Notes under the pieces: model-generated
Seen by the model: the letters and a program-made list of their open reading frames with translations, nothing else
Database searches by the model: none
Told to the model about the DNA's origin: nothing
In this document: in pieces, positions 28,196 to 36,763 of the stretch
How positions within the stretch are numbered: the stretch's first letter is position 1
Layout: each line of letters opens with the position of its first letter
DNA from: Acinetobacter nosocomialis
GTDB lineage: Bacteria > Pseudomonadota > Gammaproteobacteria > Pseudomonadales > Moraxellaceae
Reading direction: 5' to 3'
DNA length: 64,000 nucleotides
Assembly: GCA_025736915.1 (NCBI GenBank)
Contig: CP107049.1
Location: 2,976,001 to 3,040,000, forward strand
Position numbers and translations under genes: made by a program

Positions 28196-29140
28196 CTAGT
28201 ATGATGATTTAAAATGATGCGCAAATAAACCGCTAAGCTGTGGAATAAAATGGGCAGGGATATCATGCCCCATTCCATCAATTAATTCAAACTTAGCACC
28301 GGAAATTGCTTTTGCTACAGCCTTACCGTGGCTTGGTGGAAGTAAGCGGTCACGAGAGCCATGTAAGACTATGGTGGGTTGCTTAATTTCACGGTCCAGT
28401 TGCAGTAAGGAACCTGTACATAATATTGCTAAAAACTGTTGAAGTACACCAGCAGGATAATAGCTACGTTGATAAAGTTTTCGTGCAGTTTGAACGGCTT
28501 CAATATGATTAATATAACCAGGAGAACCAATCAATTGGAATAATTTTAAGCTGTGGTTAACAATCCCTTCTTCATCACGTGATTCGGGCTTGCCAATCAA
28601 GCTTAAAAGTTGTTTAGGAAACGGTGGTGGTAAAAAAGGTTGGTTGTTACTGGTAAACATCAAACCTAATTTTTCTACTTTTTCCGGATATTTTGCAGCA
28701 AGTATCTGGGCAATCATACCACCCATTGATGCACCGACCACATGTGCTTTACTTACACCTAAACGGTCAAGAAGCATAGAAACGTCATCTGCCATATCAT
28801 AGAGCGTATAAGGTGCACCCTGATTTTTTAGCCCTAATGCAAAGCGTCCCATCAACTTCATGGTATTTAAACGTTTACCCTGATGACGAACTTTTGAAGA
28901 AAGGCCAATATCACGGTTATCAAAACGAATAACACGAAAACCTTGATCAATGAGCGATTTACAGAAAAAGTCCGGCCAAAATAGCATTTGGGCACCTAAA
29001 CCCATAATCAGCAAAATGGTCGGATGTTCTGTTTTTCCACCTACTTCTACATGCAATTCAATACCATTGCCTAAGTTGACTTTGGTTTCTTGCATAAAAG
29101 GAGTGTAGGGTGAAATACTAAATTGTAAGGCGCTATTCAT
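28196..29140 (-). CDS. estB: Alpha/beta hydrolase esterase EstB
   Basis: Carboxylesterase-like enzyme with HG-like oxyanion region (LLIMGLGAQM), nucleophile elbow GASMGG, acid in GSRDRLLPP and histidine in GMGHDIP. There is no signal peptide, so it is cytoplasmic. AAGGA touches the first ATG (29149) but is 9 bases from the ATG at 29140, so 29140 is used. Its place between rubB and oxyR matches estB of ADP1. Natural substrate is not known to me. Confidence 0.9.
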   Translation of the reverse strand: MNSALQFSISPYTPFMQETKVNLGNGIELHVEVGGKTEHPTILLIMGLGAQMLFWPDFFCKSLIDQGFRVIRFDNRDIGLSSKVRHQGKRLNTMKLMGRFALGLKNQGAPYTLYDMADDVSMLLDRLGVSKAHVVGASMGGMIAQILAAKYPEKVEKLGLMFTSNNQPFLPPPFPKQLLSLIGKPESRDEEGIVNHSLKLFQLIGSPGYINHIEAVQTARKLYQRSYYPAGVLQQFLAILCTGSLLQLDREIKQPTIVLHGSRDRLLPPSHGKAVAKAISGAKFELIDGMGHDIPAHFIPQLSGLFAHHFKSSY

Positions 29141-29157
29141 GTTATGCATTCCTTGAA

Positions 29158-29181
29158 GGAATACTCTTGAGCGAGTATTCC
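29158..29181 (-). other. Intercistronic hairpin between rubB and estB
   Basis: GGAATACTC and GAGTATTCC form a perfect 9-bp stem with a 6-nt loop. It sits just upstream of the estB ribosome site and lacks a T-run, so it is more likely an RNA-stability or processing element than a terminator. Confidence 0.6.
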
Positions 29182-29192
29182 CAGTTTAAACC

Positions 29193-30374
29193 TTATGCTT
29201 GGGCAGGAATAAGATCTGGAACAAGCTTAGTTAACGTTAAACGTTGCTTGCCTGCTGTTGCACCTAACAATACGAAACCACGCAATGTTCCTTCATTGTC
29301 AATTGCTTTAGCAAGCATACCATCGTCGAATTCTTCAGTTTCCCAATTTACATCGACATCAACCGGTGCCGGTAAAACTGTAAGTGGTGCAGCCGGGGTT
29401 TTTACCGCAACTGGCATTGCAGGGTAATGTACATTTGTTTGTTGGCCGCTTAATGTTTTTGCTAGAGCACGCGCTTGTTGCATAATTGGCATTACATATG
29501 GAAGCAGGGTACCGTTCACTTCCGCACAGTCACCAATCGCATAAATATCTGCTTGATTCGTTTCAAGCAAGCTATTAGTAATTACACCACGGCTGGTTTG
29601 AATATTTGCGCTTTGAGCAAGAGAAATATTTGGTTGTAGGCCAATTGCTGAAAGCACGATATCAGCAACTAAAGTTTGACCATTTGCTAATGTAACGGCG
29701 TAATCTTCACCATCATTGATCTTACTTACTTTTTCAACGGTTGTGCCTAATGCAAATTTAACTCCTGCTTCTTCAAGATTTTCTTGGAAAGCTGAAGCAA
29801 TGTGTGATGGTAATAAACGGCCTAATGGTTGAGGTGCTAAATCAATTACCGTTACATCATATTCACTATGAAGTAAGTCGTTGGCAAATTCGCAACCAAT
29901 TAAACCAGCACCCAAAATGACAACACGTTTATCTTTGCGCTGAGCCAGGTTTTCGCGGAAGGTACGATAATCAATCAGTGAGTTCACTACATGAATGTCA
30001 TCACTGCCATCACCTGCAATTGCAAGACGAATCGGGTTGGCACCAACGGCTAAAATCAGTTTTGAATAGGGTTGATTTGAAGTTACCCCATCTTTCTCCA
30101 GAACAAGCTCATGACGCTCAGCTAAAATTTCTTTCACCCATGTAAAAGGTTCAATACGCATATTGAGCTGTGCACTCATTTTTGCAGCATCGCCTAACGG
30201 AATTTGTTCCGGAGCCTTTTTACCTGCAAAAGCGTTAGATAACGTTGGTTTTGCATAGTTCACCGCATCATCCGCACAAATCATCACAAGTTCTTGCTCT
30301 GGGTTAAGCTTACGGAACTCACGTGCTAAGGTATAACCCGCCATGCCTGATCCGATAATGACGATTGGATGCAT
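29193..30374 (-). CDS. rubB: Rubredoxin reductase (FAD/NAD-dependent)
   Basis: Passes electrons from NADH to rubredoxin for alkane hydroxylation and other redox uses. FAD-binding GSGMAGYTLAREF at the N-terminus, NAD-binding GAGLIGCEFAND near residue 145-156, and the second FAD motif ADIYAIGDCAEV near 275-286. Length 393 fits. It follows rubA after a 92-bp gap that holds a terminator-like hairpin. Confidence 0.95.
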   Translation of the reverse strand: MHPIVIIGSGMAGYTLAREFRKLNPEQELVMICADDAVNYAKPTLSNAFAGKKAPEQIPLGDAAKMSAQLNMRIEPFTWVKEILAERHELVLEKDGVTSNQPYSKLILAVGANPIRLAIAGDGSDDIHVVNSLIDYRTFRENLAQRKDKRVVILGAGLIGCEFANDLLHSEYDVTVIDLAPQPLGRLLPSHIASAFQENLEEAGVKFALGTTVEKVSKINDGEDYAVTLANGQTLVADIVLSAIGLQPNISLAQSANIQTSRGVITNSLLETNQADIYAIGDCAEVNGTLLPYVMPIMQQARALAKTLSGQQTNVHYPAMPVAVKTPAAPLTVLPAPVDVDVNWETEEFDDGMLAKAIDNEGTLRGFVLLGATAGKQRLTLTKLVPDLIPAQA

Positions 30375-30428
30375 TTTTTTCTCCAGAATTAGAATTGTTC
30401 ATTTAATACGGTGATTGGTGATATATAA

Positions 30429-30455
30429 AAAAGACCATGTAAATCATGGCCTTTT
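30429..30455 (-). terminator. Terminator-like hairpin between rubA and rubB
   Basis: On the minus strand an 11-bp stem (one G-U) with a 5-nt loop is followed by TTTTTTATAT, the form of an intrinsic terminator. It lies 12-38 bases beyond the rubA stop and upstream of rubB, which suggests partial termination. Confidence 0.7.
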
Positions 30456-30466
30456 CATTTAAGACA

Positions 30467-30631
30467 TTAGATTTCGATCATTTCAAAGTCAGCTTTTGAA
30501 ACGCCACAATCAGGGCAAGTCCAATCATCAGGGATATCTTCCCATTTTGTTCCAGCTGCAATGCCGTCTTGTGGCCAACCTTCTGCTTCATCGTAAATCC
30601 ATCCACAAACGATACATTGATATTTTTTCAT
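30467..30631 (-). CDS. rubA: Rubredoxin
   Basis: Small one-iron electron carrier, 54 residues. Two CxxCG knuckles bind Fe: [10 protein letters not shown] near the start and CPDCGVSK near residue 40. The frame is open ten codons further upstream, but GGAGAG precedes the ATG at 30631 and [18 protein letters not shown] is the canonical N-terminus. First gene of the rub cluster; no alkane hydroxylase gene is nearby. Confidence 0.97.
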   Translation of the reverse strand: MKKYQCIVCGWIYDEAEGWPQDGIAAGTKWEDIPDDWTCPDCGVSKADFEMIEI

Positions 30632-30696
30632 GAGACTCTCCGCACTGATAAGTTTGCTCAAAGCTGCCTTTCAGTAAAACTATTCCATCTATTAAT

Positions 30697-30743
30697 AATG
30701 TAACTACGATCCGTTCAATAATAACTAATGTAGCTTTGATCGG
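30697..30743. promoter_or_regulatory. Imperfect 17-bp tandem repeats upstream of rubA
   Basis: AATGTAACTACGATCCG and AATGTAGCTTTGATCGG start exactly 30 bp apart, near three helical turns, and lie about 65-110 bp upstream of rubA. A regulator binding two sites is possible. Confidence 0.3.
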
Positions 30744-30840
30744 GTATCAAATTTTTACGCAGTTCTACATTTAAAGTAAAGCACATAAGGGAGTTTAATC
30801 ATTCGTAAGCAAAGATGAATGGCATATCGAGACAAATAAC

Positions 30841-30856
30841 TGGTTATTTAGGCAAA
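30841..30856. repeat. Left copy of 16-bp direct repeat flanking the SRPBCC gene
   Basis: TGGTTATTTAGGCAAA, identical to 31530-31545. The right copy includes the last codons of the yqiA-like gene, so the left one is a duplicated fragment of that gene end. Confidence 0.7.
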
Positions 30857-31073
30857 ACTTCAACATAAACACATAATAAACCATATGTTTTTATTCACTT
30901 ATTAATGTAATAAGGTTTTAAGTGATATGAAGGGTTACAAAAAGAACAAAGCATTTATATAAATAAAGTTCTTAAAAACATAAGCTGATTAATAAATAGA
31001 CAGATAAATTGATGTTTATATAAAACGAGAAAGTTTATTGAACACTTGAGTAACAGAGATAAGGAAGTTGAGT

Positions 31074-31514
31074 ATGGAAATTCTAGTATATGAAGTAGAA
31101 ATTAACGCGCCTATAGAAAAAGTATGGAACATACTCTGGAATAGCGAGACATATAATGCATGGACGAAATTTTTTGCGCCAGATTCTTCAATGCGTACTG
31201 ACTGGAAGATTGGTGGTAAAACATATTTTCTAGACGGAGAGGGAAATGGAATGGTTTCGACCATTGAAGAAATGAACAAGCCTGAAGTGCTAATTTTTAA
31301 ACATTTAGGAATGATTAAAGAAGGTAAGGAAGACTTAGAAAGTGAGGAGGTGAAAGGCTGGAGTGGTTCACTAGAAAAATATTTTTTAAGCCAAAATGGG
31401 AATACTACAACTTTAAAAGTTGAATTGGCCACCTTACCTGAATATATCGGTATGTTAAAAAGTGGCTTTGTTCAAGGTTTTGAAGTTATAAAACATATTG
31501 CAGAAGGGAGCTAG
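31074..31514 (+). CDS. SRPBCC (START/Bet v1-like) domain protein
   Basis: A 146-residue single-domain protein of the SRPBCC/polyketide cyclase or AHSA1 type. VEINAPIEKVWNILWN at the start is the typical first strand and helix, and the C-terminal helix LKSGFVQGFEVIKHIAE closes the fold. These domains bind hydrophobic ligands; the function here is unknown. AAGGA precedes the ATG at 31074. It is the only gene inside a 690-bp stretch bounded by 16-bp direct repeats, and may be a later insertion between rubA and yqiA. Confidence 0.82.
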   Translation: MEILVYEVEINAPIEKVWNILWNSETYNAWTKFFAPDSSMRTDWKIGGKTYFLDGEGNGMVSTIEEMNKPEVLIFKHLGMIKEGKEDLESEEVKGWSGSLEKYFLSQNGNTTTLKVELATLPEYIGMLKSGFVQGFEVIKHIAEGS

Positions 31515-31529
31515 TTCATCTTACTCAGT

Positions 31530-31545
31530 TGGTTATTTAGGCAAA
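31530..31545. repeat. Right copy of 16-bp direct repeat, overlaps yqiA-like stop
   Basis: TGGTTATTTAGGCAAA, identical to 30841-30856. It contains the stop codon and final alanine codon of the convergent hydrolase. Confidence 0.7.
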
Positions 31546-32025
31546 GTATTTTTTATGAATTTTAGAAATAAGATCATTGAGACGAGAAGGGTAAGCAAGA
31601 CGATGATGGCCTCCGTCATATGTTTCTACTGTCATATAAGGTGAAAGTTTTTCCTGTACTTGATACATATCAAGTTGCTCGTCTCCTAACTCTAAATAAG
31701 CCATTTTAGGATTAGAGTGATCAAGATCTTCATCACAAAGGTCGGGATAATCATTACGAAAACTAGGATTAAGGCTTGGATTGGCAACAACAACAGCTAA
31801 TTTATGTTGAGCAGCTGTTTTTAAAGCCCAGTAGCCACCAAGGCTATGGCCGACTAATAAATCTGGTTTAATCGTTTCAATTGCTTGATGATAAAAGTCC
31901 TTCACTGATGCATAACTTAAGTTACGATAATCCACATCGATACAAAATTTTTCAGGATGTAAAATGGCATGGAATTTTGTTGATTCACGAGAAGAATCCA
32001 AGCCATGTAAAAATAGAATTTTCAT
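31537..32025 (-). CDS. yqiA: YqiA/YcfP-type small alpha/beta hydrolase
   Basis: A 162-residue esterase-fold protein. FLHGLDSS forms the oxyanion region, GHSLGGYWAL the nucleophile elbow, NPSLNPS is typical of the YqiA/UPF0227 group, and GGHHRL carries the likely catalytic histidine. It is cytoplasmic. The 3' end runs through the 16-bp repeat. Upstream lies a terminator-like hairpin on the minus strand (about 32053-32076). Confidence 0.82.
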   Translation of the reverse strand: MKILFLHGLDSSRESTKFHAILHPEKFCIDVDYRNLSYASVKDFYHQAIETIKPDLLVGHSLGGYWALKTAAQHKLAVVVANPSLNPSFRNDYPDLCDEDLDHSNPKMAYLELGDEQLDMYQVQEKLSPYMTVETYDGGHHRLAYPSRLNDLISKIHKKYFA

Positions 32026-32052
32026 TATTTGCTACACAATCTCATAGATAAA

Positions 32053-32076
32053 ATAAAAGGCAAAATAGGCCTTTTA
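32053..32076 (-). terminator. Terminator-like hairpin in the yqiA leader
   Basis: AAAAGGC and GCCTTTT pair around a 7-nt loop; on the minus strand it is followed by a T-rich run. Lying upstream of yqiA, it may stop transcripts entering from the lysS promoter region or act as an attenuator. Confidence 0.4.
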
Positions 32077-32283
32077 AAAATCGAGGTTATTTAGATTTTT
32101 TTATATTTTACTTAAAGCTAAAAAAAATGATCTTAGCGATTGGTCTAAGTAATTTTCTTCATTCAAAACGTCTTTAGTTTGACTGCTTTGACTTTTTTCA
32201 TTTTTGTTTGATTGAAATCATTCGAAAAACCTCAGCAATCTGTTAAGCTATGCCACTTCATTTTTACTTAAATCGAGGCAGAG

Positions 32284-33813
32284 ATGACGCAACAAAACGC
32301 TCAATCGACTTCTGAACCAACTATTTCCGAAAACGATTTAATTGCACAGCGTCATGCCAAATTAAAGCAAATCCAAGATGTTGCAAAGGATACTGGAAAG
32401 AGTCCTTGGCCAAATACATTTAAACGTGAACACTACGCTGCCGATTTACAAGAACAATTTAAAGATCAGTCGAAAGAACAGATTGAAAGCGCTGAACATG
32501 TCTATGTAAAAGTTGCTGGCCGTGTCATGTTGAACCGTGGTTCTTTCATGGTGATTCAAGACATGACTGGTCGTATCCAGTTATATGTTGACCGTAAAGG
32601 TTTACCAAAAGATATTCTTGAAACCATTAAAGGTTTAGACCTAGGCGACATTATTGCTGCTGAAGGTTATATCGGTCGCTCTGGTAAAGGTGATTTGTAT
32701 GTACACCTTGAAGGTTTTGAACTTCTTACAAAATCACTTCGTCCATTACCAGATAAGTTTCATGGTTTGAACGATACCGAAGTTAAGTACCGTAAACGTT
32801 ACCTTGACTTAATCGTGAATGAAGAAACGCGTAAGACTTTTGAAATTCGTGCCAAAGTTGTAGCAGGTATTCGCGCATTTTTAACAAATGAACGTTTCAT
32901 GGAAGTTGAAACGCCAATGATGCATGTGATTCCGGGTGGTGCGTCTGCACGTCCGTTTGAAACACATCACAACGCTCTAGATATGCCGTTATTCTTGCGT
33001 ATCGCACCTGAGCTTTATTTAAAGCGTTTAGTTGTTGGTGGTTTTGAACGTGTGTTCGAAATTAACCGTAACTTCCGTAATGAAGGGGTGTCAACACGTC
33101 ACAACCCTGAATTTACAATGATCGAGTTTTATCAAGCATATGCTGATTATAAAGACTTGATGGCTTTAACTGAAAACATGCTTGAAAAGTTAGCTCTTGA
33201 TATTTTAGGTACAACTGATGTGCCTTACCAAGGCGAAGTGTTCAGCTTTAAAGGGCCATTCAAGAAAATCTCTATGTTTGATGCGATTCTAGAAAATAAC
33301 CCTCAGTTCACGCCAGAAAATGTGGGTGATCGCGAATTTCTTGCAAAATTTGTGCGTGAAGAGCTGAAAGAAGAAGTTAAACCTGGTTTTGGTTTAGGGA
33401 AACTTCAAACGATTGTATTTGAAGAAACAGTTGAGACTAAACTTCGTCAACCTACCTTTATTACTGAATATCCAGCCGAGACGTCTCCACTTGCTCGCCG
33501 TAATGATGACAATCCGCACATTACCGATCGTTTTGAATTCTTCATTGGTGGTCGTGAATTGGCAAACGGTTTTAGCGAGTTAAATGACCCGATTGATCAG
33601 GCTGAACGTTTCCAAGCTCAAGTTGCTGAAAAAGATGCGGGCGACGATGAAGCAATGCATTATGATGCAGAGTTTGTTGAAGCGCTTGAATATGGTTTAC
33701 CTCCAACAGCGGGTGAAGGTATTGGTATTGACCGTTTGGTTATGCTTTTTGCAGACGCACCAAGTATTCGTGATGTAATTTTATTCCCGCATATGCGTCG
33801 TAAAGAAGGTTAA
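32284..33813 (+). CDS. lysS: Lysyl-tRNA synthetase, class II
   Basis: Charges tRNA-Lys. An anticodon-binding OB fold (about residues 70-170) is followed by the class II catalytic domain. Motif 2 is [11 protein letters not shown] with [17 protein letters not shown], and motif 3 is [24 protein letters not shown]. Length 509 is normal. GAGG precedes the ATG. Strong terminator follows. Confidence 0.98.
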   Translation: MTQQNAQSTSEPTISENDLIAQRHAKLKQIQDVAKDTGKSPWPNTFKREHYAADLQEQFKDQSKEQIESAEHVYVKVAGRVMLNRGSFMVIQDMTGRIQLYVDRKGLPKDILETIKGLDLGDIIAAEGYIGRSGKGDLYVHLEGFELLTKSLRPLPDKFHGLNDTEVKYRKRYLDLIVNEETRKTFEIRAKVVAGIRAFLTNERFMEVETPMMHVIPGGASARPFETHHNALDMPLFLRIAPELYLKRLVVGGFERVFEINRNFRNEGVSTRHNPEFTMIEFYQAYADYKDLMALTENMLEKLALDILGTTDVPYQGEVFSFKGPFKKISMFDAILENNPQFTPENVGDREFLAKFVREELKEEVKPGFGLGKLQTIVFEETVETKLRQPTFITEYPAETSPLARRNDDNPHITDRFEFFIGGRELANGFSELNDPIDQAERFQAQVAEKDAGDDEAMHYDAEFVEALEYGLPPTAGEGIGIDRLVMLFADAPSIRDVILFPHMRRKEG

Positions 33814-33830
33814 TTTAATCTTTAAAACAG

Positions 33831-33857
33831 AAAAAGGCAGTTTATACTGCCTTTTTT
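33831..33857 (+). terminator. Terminator after lysS
   Basis: AAAAAGGCAG pairs with CTGCCTTTTT around a 6-nt loop, with a T-run. Confidence 0.92.
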
Positions 33858-34002
33858 ATTAACTATTTATATATAAAAAACACTTAAATTATAGAAAACT
33901 TAAGAGCACGTTAAAAAATGTAATTGCACAGTTTAACAATTGCAAATTTGCGATAAAAAAATTAATGTGTTGCTCATAAATAACTTTGAGAATTGTGCTG
34001 AC

Positions 34003-35445
34003 ATGTTTTTAAGAAAAACACTTTCAATTGCATTATTAGCAGCTGCCTCATCAGCTGTTTTTGCCCAAGGTTTGGTGCTTAATAATGATGATTTGCGTAC
34101 AGATTTAAATTGGTTGAATCAACAAGGTGTTATTAACATCAGCACTTCTACTTGGCCTTTAAGCGGTGATGAAATTCAGCGCGCACTCTCTCAGGCTAAA
34201 GTAACACATCCAGCTCAACAAAAAGTTATTAACTCAGTTCTCAATGCATTAAAGGCAGATAACGATACAGTTAAAGTGGGTGCTTTTGCCGAATCTGATA
34301 TTAAAAATCTTCCACAAGCTTTTGGCGATAACCAAAAATCACAGTATCAAGGTTCTGTAGAGTTTAATGCGGGCGGTGAAAACTGGGATGCAAAAATCCG
34401 TGTAAACGCAGAAAAAGATCCACAAATTGATAATGGCCATGATGTCAATGTGGAAGGTTCTTATGTCGCTGGTAAAATTTGGAACCAATGGGTTGTTGCT
34501 GGTCAAATTCCAACATGGTGGGGACCTGGCCATGATGGTAGTTTAATCCGTGGTGATGCAAGTCGTCCTGTGTATGGGGTGACAGCTCAAAGAGCTATAC
34601 AAAATGCATTTGATACTAAATGGTTATCTTGGATTGGTCCTTGGCAATACCAATTATTTGCAGGTCAGTTAGATGATTATAAAGCTATTCCTCATGCTAA
34701 GTTATTAGGTTTGCGTGTTACGGCAAGTCCATTACCTTACTTGGAACTGGGTGCTTCCCGAACTTTACAATGGGGTGGTGAAGGGCGTTCTGAAAGTTGG
34801 AACTCATTATGGAATGCAATTAAAGGTAATGATAATGTTTATGATGCAGCTGAAGACAGATCTAATCAAATTGCTGGATTTGATGCTCGTTTAAATCTTC
34901 AATCACTTTTAAATGCTCCTGTTGGTATTTATGGTCAATATGTAGGTGAAGATGAAGCCGGTTTGCTTCCTTCTAAAAAAATGTATTTAGCTGGTGCTGA
35001 TTATTCTTCTAGCTATAAAGATATGCCTTATCAAGTTTATGCTGAATGGGCAGATACACGTACTAATAATGATGTAAAAGGAATCTCTTATAATCATTAT
35101 ATTTATACTGACGGTTATTATCAGCATGGTTTCCCTCTAGGGCATGCAATGGGTGGTGATGGTCAAATGTATTCTGTCGGTGGTGATATTCGCTTTGACA
35201 CGATGAATCGCTTAAGTGGCCGTGCAATGGTCGTGAAGGTGAATGAATCTAACTTGGCAATCAATAAAGCCTTCCCTAAAGAAGATAAAATTAAAGCGCT
35301 TGATTTAACTTGGACGCATTACATCAAACCGGATCTTCCATTAAAAATTAATGGTTGGATTAGTGACTCTGATTTAGAGGGTAATGATTCAGGTGCATCT
35401 ATTGGTATTGAAATTCCGTTAGAACGTAAAATGTTTGGTTTCTAA
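34003..35445 (+). CDS. Capsule-assembly Wzi-family outer-membrane protein
   Basis: A beta-barrel protein of 480 residues with a signal peptide (FLRKTLSIALLAAASSAVFAQ). It resembles the Wzi family, which helps hold capsule at the surface: GQIPTWWGPGHDGSLIRG, ELGASRTLQWGGEGR, and a C-terminal phenylalanine. A TTG at 33940 would add 21 residues, but the signal peptide fixes the ATG at 34003, although its ribosome site is weak. No capsule cluster lies in the window, so it stands alone between lysS and the cysDN unit. Confidence 0.85.
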   Translation: MFLRKTLSIALLAAASSAVFAQGLVLNNDDLRTDLNWLNQQGVINISTSTWPLSGDEIQRALSQAKVTHPAQQKVINSVLNALKADNDTVKVGAFAESDIKNLPQAFGDNQKSQYQGSVEFNAGGENWDAKIRVNAEKDPQIDNGHDVNVEGSYVAGKIWNQWVVAGQIPTWWGPGHDGSLIRGDASRPVYGVTAQRAIQNAFDTKWLSWIGPWQYQLFAGQLDDYKAIPHAKLLGLRVTASPLPYLELGASRTLQWGGEGRSESWNSLWNAIKGNDNVYDAAEDRSNQIAGFDARLNLQSLLNAPVGIYGQYVGEDEAGLLPSKKMYLAGADYSSSYKDMPYQVYAEWADTRTNNDVKGISYNHYIYTDGYYQHGFPLGHAMGGDGQMYSVGGDIRFDTMNRLSGRAMVVKVNESNLAINKAFPKEDKIKALDLTWTHYIKPDLPLKINGWISDSDLEGNDSGASIGIEIPLERKMFGF

Positions 35446-35464
35446 GAATTAAATAATGCTATAG

Positions 35465-35496
35465 AAAGAGAGAAGCTAAAATGGCTTCTCTTTTTT
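35465..35496 (+). terminator. Terminator after the Wzi-family gene
   Basis: GAGAAGC and GCTTCTC pair inside AAAGA/TCTTTTTT flanks, 7-nt loop, long T-run. Confidence 0.9.
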
Positions 35497-35657
35497 ATTG
35501 TATTTAAAGAAATCTAAAGATGAGATCGTGATTTGCTTCGGTTAACGATGCGGGCTAGGATGGGCATGTTATCTATGCGAATCAGTATTTTACATTTATA
35601 TGATGAATTTGAATATCAATATGAAAAAACAAGCAAAAGAAAACAGTTTTAAATCAC

Positions 35658-35696
35658 TATAATGCATAACTAATGCTATAAGCCTCATAAAGGCTT
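35658..35696 (+). promoter_or_regulatory. Promoter -10 and leader hairpin of the cysD region
   Basis: TATAAT at 35658-35663 is a perfect -10; no good -35 is seen, as is usual where an activator such as CysB is needed. A hairpin, AAGCCT-cataa-AGGCTT (35680-35696), follows in the leader before the 32-codon ORF. Confidence 0.45.
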
Positions 35697-35733
35697 GTAG
35701 TTGGATTATTTATCACAAAAAATTGGAGTTGTT

Positions 35734-35832
35734 ATGGCACTCGTTCCTCCACATGGTCTTCTAAGTGGTGGTTTAATACCACTTCTAGATTTTATGGGCA
35801 AAATGGATAGAGAAGGACGTGTTCATGACTGA
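35734..35832 (+). CDS. 32-residue leader ORF overlapping the cysD start
   Basis: Begins ATG with GGAG five bases before it, encodes 32 residues ([13 protein letters not shown], then [19 protein letters not shown]) and ends at TGA 35830-35832, which overlaps the cysD ATG at 35825 (ATGACTGA). The cysD ribosome site lies inside this ORF, so coupled translation is expected. The start recalls the N-terminus of single-subunit ATP sulfurylases (a PHG motif followed by a LKPLL-like stretch), but this is from memory. It has no cysteine or methionine run, so classical attenuation by cysteine is unlikely. It is too short to be listed by usual gene finders. Confidence 0.6.
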   Translation: MALVPPHGLLSGGLIPLLDFMGKMDREGRVHD

Positions 35833-36733
35833 ATCAAGACTTACACATCTCAAGCAACTTGAAGCTGAAAGTATTCATATTATTCGTGAAGTTGCGGCAG
35901 AATTTGAAAATCCAGTCATGCTTTACTCAATTGGTAAAGACTCGGCTGTAATGCTTCATCTTGCTTTAAAAGCATTTTATCCTGCGAAACTTCCATTTCC
36001 TTTATTACACGTAGATACAGGTTGGAAGTTTAAAGACATGATCGCGTTTCGCGATAACATGGCAAAAACCCATGGCTTTGATTTAATTGTTCATCAGAAC
36101 AAAGAAGGCCGTGAAGCAGGGATCAATCCATTTGATCATGGTAGCTCAAAATATACAGATATTATGAAAACCCAAGCTTTAAAACAGGCTTTGGATAAAT
36201 ATCAATTTGATGCTGCTTTTGGTGGTGCGCGCCGTGATGAAGAAAAATCACGTGCGAAAGAACGTGTGTATTCATTCCGTGATAGTAAGCACCGTTGGGA
36301 CCCTAAAAACCAGCGTCCTGAACTTTGGAACCTTTACAATGGTAAAGTGAACAAAGGCGAAAGTATTCGTGTATTCCCATTATCAAACTGGACAGAGTTA
36401 GATATTTGGCAATATATCTATTTAGAAAATATTCAAATTGTTCCTCTTTATTTCTCTGCTGTTCGTCCTGTGGTTGAGCGTAGTGGTACGCTTATTATGG
36501 TGGATGATGAACGCATGCGTTTAAAAGAGGGTGAAGTTCCGCAAATGAAGTCTGTACGTTTCCGTACGCTTGGCTGTTACCCATTAACAGGTGCAGTTGA
36601 GTCTGAAGCTGATACATTGCCAGAAATTATTCAGGAAATGTTATTGGCAACAAGTTCTGAGCGTCAAGGTCGTATGATTGACCATGATGAAGCAGGCTCA
36701 ATGGAAAAGAAAAAGCAAGAAGGCTATTTCTAA
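35825..36733 (+). CDS. cysD: Sulfate adenylyltransferase subunit 2
   Basis: With CysN makes APS from ATP and sulfate, the first step of sulfate assimilation. PP-loop [17 protein letters not shown] near residue 36, [21 protein letters not shown], and the C-terminal part are all typical. The ATG at 35825 gives 302 residues, the same as E. coli; GTG 35819 is rejected because AAGGA is placed for 35825. A small leader ORF overlaps its start by 8 bases, and cysN follows after 30 bp. Confidence 0.97.
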   Translation: MTESRLTHLKQLEAESIHIIREVAAEFENPVMLYSIGKDSAVMLHLALKAFYPAKLPFPLLHVDTGWKFKDMIAFRDNMAKTHGFDLIVHQNKEGREAGINPFDHGSSKYTDIMKTQALKQALDKYQFDAAFGGARRDEEKSRAKERVYSFRDSKHRWDPKNQRPELWNLYNGKVNKGESIRVFPLSNWTELDIWQYIYLENIQIVPLYFSAVRPVVERSGTLIMVDDERMRLKEGEVPQMKSVRFRTLGCYPLTGAVESEADTLPEIIQEMLLATSSERQGRMIDHDEAGSMEKKKQEGYF

Positions 36734-36763
36734 GACAGTTTCTAAATTTGTGGAGTTTGAGCA

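Larger units (their letters stand above)
30632..31073. other. 442-bp AT-rich intergenic region upstream of rubA
   Basis: No gene is supported. It holds the rubA promoter region, an imperfect tandem repeat (30697-30713 and 30727-30743: AATGTA-CT-GATC), and the left copy of the 16-bp direct repeat (30841-30856). Confidence 0.55.

Noticed and set aside
31016..31432. 138-residue minus-strand ORF opposite the SRPBCC gene
   Set aside because: The plus-strand frame has a clear fold and ribosome site; the opposite frame is a shadow.
33940..34002. TTG-initiated 21-residue extension of the Wzi-family protein
   Set aside because: It would place a polar peptide before a clean signal peptide.
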